From the NCBI GenBank assembly GCA_037130845.1, contig JBAXSE010000036.1, positions 1 to 7,080 of the forward strand: a DNA stretch of 7,080 bases, read 5' to 3'. Positions 5,713 to 7,080 of this stretch are shown here, in pieces. Under the pieces are notes generated by a model. The model searched no databases, was not told the DNA's origin, and saw nothing but the letters and a program-made list of their open reading frames with translations. The translations under genes were made by a program, and so were the position numbers. The stretch's first letter is position 1; each line of letters begins with the position of its first letter. This stretch comes from 1-14-0-10-37-14 sp037130845 (GTDB lineage Bacteria > Patescibacteriota > Patescibacteriia > Patescibacteriales > Patescibacteriaceae).

Positions 5713-6981
5713 ATGTTTAATAGTAAAAAAGTTATCCCCATCGCCGGTGTCTGTTTGATGTTGCTTGGCTTCGCTGTCTGGCGTGTTTATGACGCCCTGG
5801 GCCAAGCGGCCGATTTGGCGACGACTGCGCCCACAATGCAAGCAAGCAATCCAGAGATTGAACGAATCAACCAGGATATCTCAAGCAAGAAAAGTTCGAT
5901 CGACCAGCTTAAGAGCAGACAGAACCAATACAAGCAGGCCATCCAAGAAAAACAAGCCGAACAAGACAGCCTGCAAAATGAATTGGCCATCTATGATAAT
6001 CGTATCGCCGCCGCCCAGGCGAATATCGAAGACGTCCAATTGAACATCGAGAAAACAGAATTAGAAATCAAGAAAATTGATCTTCAGATCCAAGATAGCC
6101 AGGCGGATATCGAAAGACAGAGGCAAGAGATTGCAACGGCCTTGGGCATCCTGTATCAGACCGGCGACAAGAGCGATCTGGAAATCATGTTGCTAAATAA
6201 CAATCTTTCTGATTTTATCGATCAAGTGCAGCACATTAAGGATCTAAATAACGGCATCAACGAACGCTTGCAGCAAATCAAGGAAACGATCAAACAGCTG
6301 GAGAATAATCGCTTCGATATGGCCTTTAAGCGCCTAACTCTAAAAAGCTTGCAGGAAGATTTGCAAAACAAGCTGGCAGACTTAACCGCCGAAAAAGAAG
6401 GCAAACAGATGGTGCTCAGCCAGACTAATCAATCGGAGTCGGAGTATCAGCGTTTGTTGGGCTTAGCCTTGCAGCAAGAGCGCCAGGCGGATGCCGATGT
6501 CAGCAAGCTGGAAGCACAGGTGCGTTTAAAGCTTGCCAATTCAAGCAAATTTAAGGAAATTGGCGAAACCTCAACCGGCTATATCTGGCCGGTGCCCAAG
6601 AATACCATTACTGCTTATTTCCATGATCCCAGCTATCCTTTCCGCAAGGTTATGGAGCATCCGGCTGTTGATATTAGGGCCGGGCAAGGCACGGTTGTTA
6701 AGGCGGCGGCTTCCGGCTATGTGGCGCGAGTCAAAGTCGGCACAGGCGGCAGCTATGGCTACATTATGATTGTTCATCCGGACGGGCGCTCTACTGTTTA
6801 TGGCCACGTCTCCAAGATCTATGTGTCCGAAGAGCAATATGTAAACCAGGGCGATGTCATAGGCTTGTCCGGCGGTATGCCAGGCACCAACGGAGCCGGT
6901 CCATACACTACCGGTCCTCACTTGCATTTTGAAGTACGCATGAACGGCATCCCGACTAATCCACTAGATGTTTTGCCCTAG
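5713..6981 (+). CDS. Membrane-anchored coiled-coil M23 (LytM) peptidoglycan endopeptidase, EnvC/PcsB-like
   Basis: The 422-residue product has a short basic N-terminus and one hydrophobic segment (about 7-24), a signal anchor or uncleaved signal peptide. There is no lipobox around C14. Two long coiled coils (about 48-142 and 176-275) flank a conserved-looking hinge, ALGILYQTGDKSDLEIML (143-160), as in PcsB/EnvC division proteins. A LytM domain fills about 290-422. Its zinc and catalytic residues are all present: H316 and D320 (HPAVD), H365 (YGHVS), and H403 and H405 (HLHF). EnvC itself has a degenerate site and only activates amidases, so this protein should be a working metallo-endopeptidase that cuts peptide cross-links outside the membrane. 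In PcsB the coiled coil is controlled by FtsEX; no ftsEX is in this window. It stands alone behind its own promoter. The start at 5713 is set by the -10 box and the signal sequence. Confidence 0.93.
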   Translation: MFNSKKVIPIAGVCLMLLGFAVWRVYDALGQAADLATTAPTMQASNPEIERINQDISSKKSSIDQLKSRQNQYKQAIQEKQAEQDSLQNELAIYDNRIAAAQANIEDVQLNIEKTELEIKKIDLQIQDSQADIERQRQEIATALGILYQTGDKSDLEIMLLNNNLSDFIDQVQHIKDLNNGINERLQQIKETIKQLENNRFDMAFKRLTLKSLQEDLQNKLADLTAEKEGKQMVLSQTNQSESEYQRLLGLALQQERQADADVSKLEAQVRLKLANSSKFKEIGETSTGYIWPVPKNTITAYFHDPSYPFRKVMEHPAVDIRAGQGTVVKAAASGYVARVKVGTGGSYGYIMIVHPDGRSTVYGHVSKIYVSEEQYVNQGDVIGLSGGMPGTNGAGPYTTGPHLHFEVRMNGIPTNPLDVLP

Positions 6982-7011
6982 TTGACAGAATATCAATTTA
7001 ATCATTATAAT
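6982..7011 (+). promoter_or_regulatory. Full-consensus promoter TTGACA-N18-TATAAT after the peptidase gene
   Basis: Immediately after the TAG stop (6979-6981) lies TTGACA (6982-6987), followed 18 bases later by TATAAT (7006-7011). Both hexamers match the housekeeping-sigma consensus at all six positions. Initiation is expected near 7018. The transcript would meet the hairpin at 7039 after about 20 nt. It could give a short terminated RNA, an attenuated transcript, or the transcript of a gene or insertion sequence beyond the window. The match is direct; activity is inferred. Confidence 0.7.
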
Positions 7012-7030
7012 ACCCTCCGGTTAATTGAAC

Positions 7031-7050
7031 TGTACCCCAAAAAGTGGACA
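7031..7050 (+). mobile_element. Possible IS3-family terminal inverted repeat (element would extend past the window)
   Basis: TGTACCCCAAAAAGTGGACA starts with TG and resembles, from memory, the ends of IS3-family insertion sequences, which often read TGTAC-CCCC-AAAA-GT-GGACA. No transposase reading frame is visible because the window ends 30 bases later. The same bases form the left arm of the terminator hairpin, which is an alternative and sufficient explanation. Confidence 0.3.
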
Positions 7051-7069
7051 CGCTAGTGTCCACTTTTTT
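7039..7069. terminator. Strong bidirectional intrinsic terminator
   Basis: AAAAAGTGGACAC (7039-7051) and GTGTCCACTTTTT (7056-7068) form a perfect 13-bp stem around the four-base loop GCTA. The right arm ends in six Ts (7064-7069) and, after a C, four more. The A run of the left arm gives a T tract on the minus strand, so it can work both ways. It lies 57 bases past the peptidase stop and would end that transcript as well as any starting from the promoter at 6982-7011. Confidence 0.85.
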
Positions 7070-7080
7070 CTTTTGCTGAA

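Noticed and set aside
5749..5757. Lipobox around C14 of the peptidase
   Set aside because: The residues before the cysteine are A-G-V, not L-A/S-G/A, and the hydrophobic core continues past the cysteine. A signal anchor fits better.
1..7080. CRISPR array, tRNA, rRNA or riboswitch
   Set aside because: No regularly spaced repeats, cloverleaf or conserved RNA core was seen on either strand in the intergenic stretches, all of which are shorter than 220 bases.

Overview
The window carries four protein genes. One lies on the minus strand (clpB) and three on the plus strand: a WecG/TagA-Nudix fusion, gltX and an M23 murein peptidase. All read cleanly in the standard bacterial code, with no in-frame UGA. 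None of the four starts has a recognisable Shine-Dalgarno sequence. Two of them have a -10 box ending exactly 6 nt before the ATG, the layout of leaderless mRNAs. Compact spacing, lack of Shine-Dalgarno sites, a divergent TagA-type transferase fused to a Nudix domain, and HrcA/CIRCE control of clpB fit a small-genome bacterium, perhaps of the Patescibacteria/CPR (Parcubacteria-like). This lineage guess is inference from style, not from a marker gene.

Layout. Positions 1-62 hold a GC-rich palindrome and a 10-bp tandem duplication at the clpB stop. Positions 63-2720 (minus) encode the ClpB disaggregase. Its control region (2737-2795) has a TTGACA-N17-TATATT promoter with a perfect CIRCE operator lying over the predicted transcription start. 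Read the other way, the plus strand runs from a predicted leaderless promoter (2904-2932) into a 390-codon gene. That gene joins a WecG/TagA/CpsF glycosyltransferase to an RppH-like Nudix hydrolase. After an 18-nt gap comes gltX (4130-5605), probably co-transcribed and ended by a hairpin terminator at 5667-5696. An extended -10 promoter overlapping that terminator starts a leaderless gene for an EnvC/PcsB-shaped peptidase with a complete LytM active site (5713-6981). The last 99 bases hold a full-consensus promoter (TTGACA-N18-TATAAT), then a 13-bp stem terminator whose left part resembles an IS3-family terminal repeat.

Functionally the region mixes protein quality control (ClpB under heat-shock repression), envelope work (lipid-linked sugar transfer and septal or wall peptidoglycan cleavage) and translation (Glu-tRNA synthesis). 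The genes do not form an obvious single pathway. The least expected items are the glycosyltransferase-Nudix fusion, the repeated leaderless promoter geometry, and the strong promoter that runs straight into a terminator or IS-like end at the right edge.
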